Of a DNA stretch of 6,911 nucleotides, positions 1 to 4,645 are shown piece after piece. The position numbers and the translations under genes were made by a program. The number at the start of each line of letters is the position of its first letter. The stretch's first letter is position 1. The stretch is from contig DATLYF010000071.1 of assembly GCA_035575095.1 (NCBI GenBank), forward strand, positions 1 to 6,911, given 5' to 3'. Source of the DNA: DATLYF01 sp035575095. Its GTDB lineage: Bacteria; Pseudomonadota; Gammaproteobacteria; Competibacterales; Competibacteraceae. The notes under the pieces were generated by a model. It ran no database searches. It had not been told where the DNA came from and saw only the letters and a list, made by a program, of their open reading frames with translations.

Positions 1-443
1 ACCAGCGCCTTGTTGTAGACGATCACCGCCGGCTCCAGGGTGAAGCCGTAGACCTCGTCGCGCCAGCTCGCCTCGCCCACCGGCCGCTCGGGGCCGGGGG
101 TGAAGGGCTGGGCGTAGCCATCGTTGGCCAGCTTGAGCTGCAAGTCCATGGCCGAACTGAGCAGCACGTCGGCGCAGCAGCCGGCGCTGCCTTGCTCCTG
201 CAGGAAGCGCTCGTAGAGCACGCCGGAATCCAGCTCCGCATAGGTGACGGCGACGCGCGACCGGGCCTGCTGGAAGCCCTCGATCAGCGGCCGCATCGCC
301 ACCAGGTCGGTGGTGCCGTAGATCAGCAGCCGGCGCGTCTCGCCCATGCCGGCGGGACGGGCCGGAAACAGGTAGTCCTCGGCGCCGGCGACCGGGATCA
401 GCCACAGCCAGGCGAGCAGCAGGCCGCAGAGCAGCTCACGCAT
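1..443 (-). CDS. Periplasmic type-1 solute-binding protein (PgtC/FbpA-like), 3' end outside window
   Basis: The start ATG is at 443-441 and the frame stays open to base 1, giving 147 codons plus two bases; the C-terminal part is missing. Residues 1-21 form a Sec signal peptide (Arg at 2, Leu/Trp-rich core, probable cleavage after Ala-Gly-Ala 19-21). The mature part has the opening fold of extracellular solute-binding proteins of the Fe(III)/phosphoglycerate type: strand LLIYGTTDL (39-47), helix MRPLIEGFQQ (50-59), ADVLLSSAMD (91-100), and the hinge strand YGFTLEPAVIVYNKAL (132-147). It belongs to a different family from TctC in this window. Its ATG overlaps the kinase stop by 8 bases (ATGCGTGA), so it is translationally coupled to the sensor. 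No ABC permease genes are visible, although they could lie beyond the edge. By analogy with Salmonella PgtC, encoded with the PgtA/PgtB regulators, it may serve sensing rather than uptake; that is inference. A vicinal Cys pair (89-90) is unusual for an exported protein. Family call is fairly firm, ligand unknown. Confidence 0.82.
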   Translation of the reverse strand, partial: MRELLCGLLLAWLWLIPVAGAEDYLFPARPAGMGETRRLLIYGTTDLVAMRPLIEGFQQARSRVAVTYAELDSGVLYERFLQEQGSAGCCADVLLSSAMDLQLKLANDGYAQPFTPGPERPVGEASWRDEVYGFTLEPAVIVYNKAL

Positions 444-1836
444 CTCGCTCCGCCTCCTCGCCACCGCTTGCGGCCTGCGGAAACCGGCAGCGCACCCGCA
501 GGCCGCGGCCCCCCTGCCCCGCGCCCAGCTCCAGCGCGGCGTCGTGGCGCTCGGCCACTGCCTTGACGATGGCCAAACCCAAGCCGCAACCCTCGGCCGG
601 TCCGCCGGGGATGCGGTAGAAGCGCTCCAGCACCCGCTCGCGCTCGGCCTCGGGAATACCGGGGCCGTCGTCCTCCACTTCCAGCAGCGCCTGCTCCCCT
701 ACCCGGGCGGCGCGCACCGTAATGGTCGAGCCGGCCGGGCAGTAGCGCAGAGCGTTGTCGATCAGGTTGGCCAGCAGCTCCCCGAGCAGCAGCGGGTCGC
801 CGTGCAACGGCAGGCTGTCTGCGCCCTCGTAGCCCAGATCCAGGCCGCGGGCCAGGGCCGCCGGCACCCGCTCGCGGGTGCGCTCCCGCGCCAGCGCCGC
901 CAGGTCCAGAGGTTGCGGGTGCAGTCCGCCCTCCGGCGCAGCGCGAGCCAGGCTGAGCAACTGGTTGGCGAGACGGCTGGTGCGCCGGGTGACCGCGTGC
1001 AGCCGCATGAGCGCCTGGCGCAGTGCCGCCGGATCGGTCTCGGCCAGGGCCAGCTCGGTCTGGGTCTGCAGCCCGGCCAGGGGAGTGCGCAACTGGTGGG
1101 AGGCATCGGCGATGAAGCGCCGCATCGCCGTCAGGCTGGCCTCCAGCCGGCCCAGCAACTGGTTGATGGCCGCCACCAGGTGGCGTACCTCGCGCGGCAC
1201 CGGATCGTCGATGGGGGTGAGCTCCTCCGGTGAGCGGGCGCGGATGGTGCGCTCCAGCCGCGCCAGCGGCCTGAGTCCCTGGCCGATGCCGAAGACCACG
1301 CACAGCGCCGCCAGTACCACCACCAGTAGCACGCGCAGGCCCGCGGCCAGCACCAGCTCGCGGATCAGGCGGTCGCGCTCACCGCGAGTCTGCGCCACCT
1401 CCACCCGGAACCGTCCGCCTCCCGGCAGTGGCCGCTCCAGCAGCGCCACCCGCACCCACTCGCCGCGGTAGCGGGCGTCGTAATAGCGTTCGCCGCCGGC
1501 CGCCGTTCCCTGCGGCGGCGGCAGATCGCGATAGCCGGTGACCAGGGCGCCGTCCGGCCCGCTGACCCGGTAGAACACCCGATCCTGGGCGCTGGTGCCC
1601 AGCATCTCCAGGGCCACATAGGGCAGATCCACCTCGAGTTCGCCGTCGTCGGCGACCACCACCCGCTCGGCGATGGTCAAGGCCGAAGCCAGCAGCATGC
1701 GATCGTAGGCACGATCGGCGATGCGGCGGGCATCGAAATAGGCGTGCACCAGCACCAGCACGCACACCAGAGCCAAGGGGGTGAGCAGCCAGATCAGCAA
1801 CAGGCGGCGGATGGAGCCGCCGCGAGCGGTGCTCAA
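436..1836 (-). CDS. tctE: TctE-type sensor histidine kinase
   Basis: Inner-membrane sensor kinase of 466 residues, a normal length for the TctE/QseC group. TM1 is at about 11-31. A periplasmic domain of the 2CSK_N type spans about 32-160. TM2 is at about 161-184, followed by a HAMP linker (about 185-235). The H-box ASHQLRTPL puts the phospho-acceptor at His247. The ATP-binding domain shows the N-box (LLANLIDNALRY, 354-365), the DDGPGIP D-box (389-395), FYR (406-408) and GCGLGLAIVKAV (416-427). All catalytic motifs are intact. The start is taken as TTG at 1836-1834: it shares TTGA with the tctD stop, has GGAGG at 1845-1841 upstream, and is the only usable start close before TM1; the first Met codon lies after TM1. 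The frame is open further upstream, but that part only shadows tctD. The kinase should phosphorylate the neighbouring TctD. In Salmonella and Pseudomonas aeruginosa TctD/TctE control tricarboxylate uptake, which fits the divergent tctCBA here; the actual ligand is inferred only. Confidence 0.93.
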   Translation of the reverse strand: MSTARGGSIRRLLLIWLLTPLALVCVLVLVHAYFDARRIADRAYDRMLLASALTIAERVVVADDGELEVDLPYVALEMLGTSAQDRVFYRVSGPDGALVTGYRDLPPPQGTAAGGERYYDARYRGEWVRVALLERPLPGGGRFRVEVAQTRGERDRLIRELVLAAGLRVLLVVVLAALCVVFGIGQGLRPLARLERTIRARSPEELTPIDDPVPREVRHLVAAINQLLGRLEASLTAMRRFIADASHQLRTPLAGLQTQTELALAETDPAALRQALMRLHAVTRRTSRLANQLLSLARAAPEGGLHPQPLDLAALARERTRERVPAALARGLDLGYEGADSLPLHGDPLLLGELLANLIDNALRYCPAGSTITVRAARVGEQALLEVEDDGPGIPEAERERVLERFYRIPGGPAEGCGLGLAIVKAVAERHDAALELGAGQGGRGLRVRCRFPQAASGGEEAERDA

Positions 1837-2501
1837 GGCTCCTCCAACAGATAGCCGAGGCCGCGCACGGTGCGGATGTGCAGCCCGACCGCGCCGAGCC
1901 GCTTGCGCAGCCGATGCACGTAGAGCTCGATGGCGTTGGGACCGGCCTCGTCGTCGAAGCCGAACAGGCGTTCGGCGATCTGCTCCTTGCTCACCACCTG
2001 GCCACAGCGGGCGAGCAGGATCTCCAGCAGGCACAGCTCGCGCCGCGGCAGCTCCACCACTGCACCGCGCACCGTGACGCGCCGCGCCACGGTATCGAAG
2101 CGCAGATCGGCGTATTCGATCACCGCCGAGGAGCGACCCTGGCTGCGCCGCACCAGGGCGCGCACGCGGGCCTGCAATTCGCTCAGGGCGAAGGGTTTGG
2201 TGAGGTAGTCGTCAGCCCCCAGATCGAGGCCGGTGACCCGATCCTGCAGCTCGCCGCGGGCGGTGAGCACCAGTACCGGCACGCCGCGGCCGCGGCCGCG
2301 CAGCCGGCGCAACACCTCCAGCCCGTCCAGGCCGGGCAGGGTGAGGTCGAGAATCACCAGGTCGTAGCATTCCTCGGTGCGCAGCACGCTATCGGCGCGA
2401 CGGCCGTCGCTCATGTGATCGACGGCGTAGCCGCACTGGCGCAGCGCTCGCACCAGGCCATCGGCGAGATCGCTGTCGTCTTCCACCAGCAGCACGCGCA
2501 T
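1833..2501 (-). CDS. tctD: TctD-type OmpR-family response regulator
   Basis: Cytoplasmic response regulator and DNA-binding protein of 222 residues, the usual length for TctD/QseB/PmrA relatives. The receiver domain (1-115) has the acidic pair Asp8-Asp9, phospho-acceptor Asp52 in LVILDLTLPGLDG, the switch Thr80 (VLVLTAR) and Lys102 in DDYLTKPF. The C-terminal winged helix (about 125-220) carries ELPRRELCLLEILL, the recognition-helix region NAIELYVHRLRKRLGA and the wing IRTVRGLGYLL. The start is ATG at 2501, eight bases after GGAGG; an in-frame GTG at 2516 would add five residues but overlaps that ribosome binding site. The stop overlaps the tctE start (TTGA), so the pair is translationally coupled. 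The expected partner is TctE and the expected target is the divergent tctCBA operon, as known for TctD in Salmonella. Autoregulation is possible: an inverted repeat sits 56-78 bases upstream of the start. All active-site residues are present. Confidence 0.95.
   Translation of the reverse strand: MRVLLVEDDSDLADGLVRALRQCGYAVDHMSDGRRADSVLRTEECYDLVILDLTLPGLDGLEVLRRLRGRGRGVPVLVLTARGELQDRVTGLDLGADDYLTKPFALSELQARVRALVRRSQGRSSAVIEYADLRFDTVARRVTVRGAVVELPRRELCLLEILLARCGQVVSKEQIAERLFGFDDEAGPNAIELYVHRLRKRLGAVGLHIRTVRGLGYLLEEP
1841..1845 (-). promoter_or_regulatory. Ribosome binding site for tctE (supports TTG start)
   Basis: GGAGG reads on the minus strand four bases before the TTG at 1836, inside the last codons of tctD. 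Together with the TTGA stop/start overlap it supports the non-ATG start of the kinase. The spacing is slightly short, which with TTG may keep kinase levels below those of the regulator. Confidence 0.6.
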
Positions 2502-2509
2502 GGGTGTGT

Positions 2510-2514
2510 CCTCC
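2510..2514 (-). promoter_or_regulatory. Ribosome binding site for tctD (decides the start)
   Basis: GGAGG on the minus strand lies eight bases before ATG 2501. It selects this ATG over the in-frame GTG at 2516, which would sit just upstream of and touching the site. Confidence 0.75.
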
Positions 2515-2542
2515 ACGGTGTATCCGGGGACCTACGGCGGCT

Positions 2543-2554
2543 GGGGCCGGCCCC
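2543..2554. repeat. Perfect 12-bp palindrome
   Basis: GGGGCCGGCCCC is fully self-complementary. It lies between the inverted repeat and the tctD ribosome binding site, so it would be in the leader if transcription starts upstream. It could fold as a short 4-bp stem with a CCGG loop or simply reflect high GC. Function unknown. Confidence 0.35.
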
Positions 2555-2556
2555 CT

Positions 2557-2579
2557 TGTTCTCGTTATCGTGAAGAACA
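2557..2579. repeat. 23-bp inverted repeat, candidate operator upstream of tctD
   Basis: TGTTCT (2557-2562) and AGAACA (2574-2579) are perfect inverted copies separated by 11 bases. The centre contains CGTTATCG (2563-2570), which recurs in inverse orientation at 3054-3061 in the tctC upstream region. It lies in the least GC-rich part of the gap. Half-sites about one and a half helical turns apart fit a dimeric regulator bound before tctD. Which protein binds, if any, is not known. Confidence 0.45.
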
Positions 2580-2589
2580 GCATACGCCC

Positions 2590-2616
2590 GGGCGCAGGGT
2601 AGCGCGAGGTGCGCCC
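2590..2616 (-). terminator. Stem-loop just after the yciA-like gene, possible weak terminator
   Basis: On the minus strand GGGCGCA (2616-2610) and TGCGCCC (2596-2590) form a perfect 7-bp GC-rich stem with a 13-base loop, starting five bases after the thioesterase stop. No U-tract follows (next bases GGGCGTATGC), so it is not a classic intrinsic terminator. It could slow transcription into tctD or protect the 3' end of the thioesterase mRNA. Confidence 0.35.
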
Positions 2617-2620
2617 CCGC

Positions 2621-3025
2621 CTACCCCTCCCCCTCCACCGGCGGCAGGGTGCGCGGCCGGCGGCCCTGGTCGATGGCGACGAAGGTGAAGGTGGCCTGCG
2701 TGACCTTGACCCGGTCGTCGCCGTCGCGGCTGCGCCGCCAAGCCTCGACTTCGATGGTCATGGAGGTGCGTCCGACCTTGACCAGCTTGGTGTACAGGCT
2801 GACCTCGTCGCCCACGTACACCGGGCTGAGGAAGGCGATGCGGTCCACCGCCACGGTGACACAGCGGCCGCGGGCGCGGCGCGCGGCGGCATTGCCGGCG
2901 GCCAGGTCCATCTGCGCCATCAGCCAGCCACCGAAGATGTCGCCGGCCGGATTGGTGTCGGCGGGCATGGCGATGGTGCGGATGGTGGGCTCGCCTTGGG
3001 GGTAGGCATGGGGCTCGGCGGACAT
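2621..3025 (-). CDS. yciA: YciA-like hotdog acyl-CoA thioesterase
   Basis: A 134-residue cytoplasmic acyl-CoA thioester hydrolase of the YciA group, which releases free acid and CoA from acyl-CoAs; length matches the family (about 130). The hallmark N-terminal block is clear: TIRTIAMPADTNPAGDIFGG (14-33) followed by WLMAQMDLAAG (34-44), in which the Asp of QMD (residue 40) is the likely catalytic acid of hotdog thioesterases. The central strands TVAVDRIAFLSPVYVGDEVS and the later VTQATFTFVAID are also typical. The start is ATG 3025, with AGGAG eight bases upstream; an in-frame TTG at 3052 lacks such a site. It is transcribed away from tctC and towards tctD. Whether it belongs functionally to the transport locus is open: YciA is usually a housekeeping enzyme, but a link to CoA esters of an imported carboxylate is conceivable. 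The last codons lie in a G-rich minus-strand tract. Confidence 0.92.
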   Translation of the reverse strand: MSAEPHAYPQGEPTIRTIAMPADTNPAGDIFGGWLMAQMDLAAGNAAARRARGRCVTVAVDRIAFLSPVYVGDEVSLYTKLVKVGRTSMTIEVEAWRRSRDGDDRVKVTQATFTFVAIDQGRRPRTLPPVEGEG

Positions 3026-3033
3026 GCGGCGCT

Positions 3034-3038
3034 CTCCT
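3034..3038 (-). promoter_or_regulatory. Ribosome binding site for the yciA-like gene (decides the start)
   Basis: AGGAG on the minus strand lies eight bases before ATG 3025 and argues against the longer in-frame TTG start at 3052. Confidence 0.7.
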
Positions 3039-3053
3039 GTAGCGGGTTGCAAT

Positions 3054-3061
3054 CGATAACG
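3054..3061 (+). promoter_or_regulatory. CGATAACG motif, possible regulator site
   Basis: CGATAACG here is the exact inverse complement of CGTTATCG at 2563-2570 in the tctD upstream region. It lies about 50 bases upstream of the predicted tctC -35 box, a position suited to an activator such as an OmpR-family regulator. Only the shared 8-mer supports this. Confidence 0.3.
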
Positions 3062-3109
3062 TTGGTCGAGAGGAGGGGTCGGACAATGATACTGGGCGAT
3101 GAAAGGCTG

Positions 3110-3138
3110 ATGACAGTTAGCCGGGCTATCGTTATGAG
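3110..3138 (+). promoter_or_regulatory. Predicted sigma70 promoter of tctCBA
   Basis: ATGACA at 3110-3115 matches TTGACA at five of six positions. After exactly 17 bases comes TATGAG (3133-3138), matching TATAAT at four of six. Transcription would start near 3145, leaving a leader of about 54 bases before tctC. The weak -10 box fits a promoter needing an activator such as TctD. Confidence 0.5.
3128..3135 (-). promoter_or_regulatory. ATAACGAT motif overlapping the tctC -10 region
   Basis: On the minus strand this reads ATAACGAT, sharing ATAACGA with the minus-strand sequence of the tctD dyad (2568-2562). It overlaps the predicted -10 box of tctC, so a protein bound here would more likely repress than activate. 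Support is one short match. Confidence 0.25.
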
Positions 3139-3144
3139 GTAGGA

Positions 3145-3168
3145 ATGCTCCCCCAGGGAACGGGGCAT
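3145..3168 (+). other. Small hairpin in the predicted tctC leader
   Basis: ATGC (3145-3148) plus CCC (3150-3152), with T3149 bulged, can pair with GGGGCAT (3162-3168) to give a 7-bp stem. It falls at the very 5' end of the transcript predicted from the promoter above and ends 16 bases before the ribosome binding site, so it would not hide that site. It may stabilise the mRNA 5' end or be chance. Confidence 0.25.
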
Positions 3169-3184
3169 CGACACAATATCCCGT

Positions 3185-3189
3185 GGAGG
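3185..3189 (+). promoter_or_regulatory. Ribosome binding site for tctC (decides the start)
   Basis: GGAGG is nine bases before ATG 3199. Earlier in-frame ATGs at 3145 and 3190 are less likely: the first lacks a site and would put 18 residues before the signal peptide, and the second abuts the site itself. Confidence 0.75.
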
Positions 3190-3198
3190 ATGGTCAAC

Positions 3199-4161
3199 AT
3201 GAACCTGAAGAAGACGGTGGCGGCCGCCATCGCCGCCCTGTGCCTTTCCGCCAACGCCCTCGCCGCCGAGCCGGTGGACAACTTCAAGATCTTGGTGCCC
3301 GCCAACCCCGGCGGCGGCTTCGACAGCGTCGGCCGTACCCTGGGTGAGGGTCTGCAGGCCGCGGGGCTCGCCAAGCGCGTGCAGGTCGACAACAAGGCCG
3401 GCGCCGGCGGCACCATCGGCCTGGCCCAGTTCATCAACAACGCCAAGGGCGATCCGGACTCGCTGTTCGTCGCCGGCCTGGTGACGGTGGGTGCCATCGA
3501 GGCCAACAAGCCGCCGGTCGATCTGAGCATGGTCACCCCCATCGCCCGGCTGATGGGCGAGTACAACGTGCTGGTGGTGCCGGCCAACTCCCCCCACAAG
3601 ACCCTCAAGGAGCTGCTCGAGGCGGTCAAGGCCAACCCCGGCGCGGTGAGCTTCGGCGGCGGCTCGGCCGGCGGCGTGGACCACATCATGGCCGGTCTGT
3701 TGGCCAAGGAGATCGGCGTCGATCCGGCCAAGGTCAACTATGTCCCCTACGCCGGTGGCGGCGAGGGTACCGCGGCCATCCTCGGCGGTCATATCGCTGC
3801 CTACATCTCCGGCTACAGCGAACTGGCCAGCCTGATCAAGGCGGGCAAGGTGCGGGCGCTGGCGCTGTCGGCCGACAAGCGGCTCGAGGGCGTGGACATC
3901 CCCACTCTCAAGGAGCAGGGGGTGAACGTAGTGCTGTACAACTGGCGCGCGGTATTCGGCGAGCCCAAGCTCAGCGCCGAGCAGACCAAGGCGCTGATCG
4001 ACAAAGTCCAGGCCGCAGTGCAGACCCCGGCCTGGAAGGACAAGGCGGCTAAGTTCGAGTGGATCGACCTGTATCTGGCCGGTGACGACTTCGCCAAGTT
4101 CCTGGCCGAGGAGCAGAACCGCGTCGCCCAGATCATCCCGCAGCTCAAGCTGGGTAAGTAA
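3199..4161 (+). CDS. tctC: TTT transporter periplasmic binding protein TctC (Bug family)
   Basis: Periplasmic solute receptor of 320 residues, typical for TctC/Bug proteins (about 320-330). Residues 1-22 are a clear Sec signal peptide (Lys4-Lys5, Ala-rich core, cleavage at ALA before Ala23). The mature protein shows the two family ligand loops: PANPGGGFDSVGR (34-46) and SFGGGSAGGVDH (151-162), which in Bug proteins grip a carboxylate of the ligand. The DNKAGAGGTIG segment and the VNYVPYAGGGEGTAAILGGH segment are also family signatures. It delivers its ligand to the TctA/TctB membrane complex, uptake being secondary rather than ATP-driven. First gene of the operon, behind the predicted promoter at 3110-3138. 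Bug proteins are very diverse in ligand (citrate, other di- and tricarboxylates, amino acids, aromatic acids), so citrate is only the namesake. In Bordetella the orthologous BctC also contacts the sensor BctE, a role possible here. Confidence 0.95.
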   Translation: MNLKKTVAAAIAALCLSANALAAEPVDNFKILVPANPGGGFDSVGRTLGEGLQAAGLAKRVQVDNKAGAGGTIGLAQFINNAKGDPDSLFVAGLVTVGAIEANKPPVDLSMVTPIARLMGEYNVLVVPANSPHKTLKELLEAVKANPGAVSFGGGSAGGVDHIMAGLLAKEIGVDPAKVNYVPYAGGGEGTAAILGGHIAAYISGYSELASLIKAGKVRALALSADKRLEGVDIPTLKEQGVNVVLYNWRAVFGEPKLSAEQTKALIDKVQAAVQTPAWKDKAAKFEWIDLYLAGDDFAKFLAEEQNRVAQIIPQLKLGK

Positions 4162-4163
4162 TC

Positions 4164-4643
4164 ATGAACCGGCACCGCGATCTGGGGCAGGTGCTGATCG
4201 CAGCCGGGGTGGTAGCGGCGGGGCTGGTGATGCTGGCGCAGATCCCGTTGATCCCTGCTCACGCCGGTTACGCCGGTATCGGCCCGCGCTTCTTTCCCTC
4301 GCTGATCGCGCTTGGCCTGTGCGGCCTGGGCATCCTGCTGCTGGTCGAGGCCCTGACCCGGGGCTTCCCCCACCTGGAGCCCGGTCCGCATGAGACCGAG
4401 CCCGCCGACTGGGGCGCGTTTGCCTGGGTCGGCGCCGGCCTGGTGGCGCAGATGGCGCTGATCGGCTGGATCGGCTTCACTCTGGCCGGGACCCTGCTCG
4501 GCGCTTGCGTCGGCAAGGCCTTGGGCGGCGGCGATCGCATGCCCCGGGTAGCGGTCGCTTCCTTCCTGGTGTCCCTGGCGATCTACCAGGGCTTTGGCAA
4601 GCTGGGAGTCAACCTCCCGGCCCTGTGGACAGGGTGGTTGTAA
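4164..4643 (+). CDS. tctB: TTT transporter small membrane subunit TctB
   Basis: Small integral membrane protein of 159 residues, the usual TctB size. Hydrophobic segments lie at about 10-30, 45-64, 84-116 (two helices) and 129-148, giving the four helices expected. Two short family motifs are visible: GPRFFP (40-45, usually GPGFFP) and FGKLGVNLP (144-152) near the C terminus. TctB is the poorly conserved partner needed by TctA for transport; its exact role is unknown. The gene begins two bases after the tctC stop in the string TAATCATG with only a weak ribosome site (GGGTAAG) inside the tctC end, so re-initiation from tctC is likely. The identification rests on position between tctC and tctA, length, topology and both motifs, and is firm. 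Confidence 0.93.
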   Translation: MNRHRDLGQVLIAAGVVAAGLVMLAQIPLIPAHAGYAGIGPRFFPSLIALGLCGLGILLLVEALTRGFPHLEPGPHETEPADWGAFAWVGAGLVAQMALIGWIGFTLAGTLLGACVGKALGGGDRMPRVAVASFLVSLAIYQGFGKLGVNLPALWTGWL

Positions 4644-4645
4644 TC

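Larger units (their letters stand above)
2502..2620 (-). promoter_or_regulatory. Upstream region of tctD (gap between yciA-like gene and tctD)
   Basis: These 119 non-coding bases separate the thioesterase gene from tctD, both read leftward. They hold, from the yciA side, a GC-rich stem-loop (2616-2590), a 23-bp inverted repeat in a local AT-rich patch (2579-2557) and a perfect 12-bp palindrome (2554-2543), then the tctD ribosome binding site. I could not find a convincing sigma70 promoter: GATAAC at 2569-2564 or TATGCT at 2584-2579 could be -10 boxes, but neither has a recognisable -35. A tctD promoter here would therefore be weak or activator-dependent, or tctD is reached by read-through from the thioesterase gene. 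Confidence 0.5.
3026..3198. promoter_or_regulatory. Divergent intergenic region between the yciA-like gene and tctC
   Basis: These 173 bases must drive tctC rightward and the thioesterase leftward. They are visibly less GC-rich than the flanking genes. A good rightward promoter is at 3110-3138. For the leftward gene, TATCAT at 3091-3086 is a fair -10 (five of six) but no -35 stands out. The ATAACG core appears twice, within CGATAACG at 3054-3061 and inverted within ATCGTTAT at 3128-3135. A small hairpin (3145-3168) and the tctC ribosome binding site follow. Confidence 0.6.

Noticed and set aside
398..1303. Minus-strand 301-codon frame within tctE
   Set aside because: Same strand as tctE but a different frame; Ala/Gly/Pro/Arg-rich shadow, while the tctE frame has every kinase motif.
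1878..2573. Plus-strand 231-codon frame opposite tctD
   Set aside because: Antisense shadow rich in Gln, His and Ala; the tctD frame carries the complete regulator motifs.
2585..2594. Palindrome CGCCCGGGCG as a separate operator
   Set aside because: Ten GC-only bases in very GC-rich DNA, partly inside the stem-loop already listed; likely chance.
3145..3198. Longer tctC start adding 18 residues
   Set aside because: It would bury the signal peptide behind a non-hydrophobic extension and lacks a ribosome site; ATG 3199 has GGAGG at correct spacing.
3026..3198. Sigma54 promoter for tctC
   Set aside because: No GG-N10-GC element with the TGGCAC/TTGC context was found; the sigma70-like boxes fit better.
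2920..3792. Minus-strand open frame of 290 codons opposite tctC and the divergent gap
   Set aside because: It crosses the promoter region and the yciA start and has no recognisable domain; tctC is a clear family member on the other strand.
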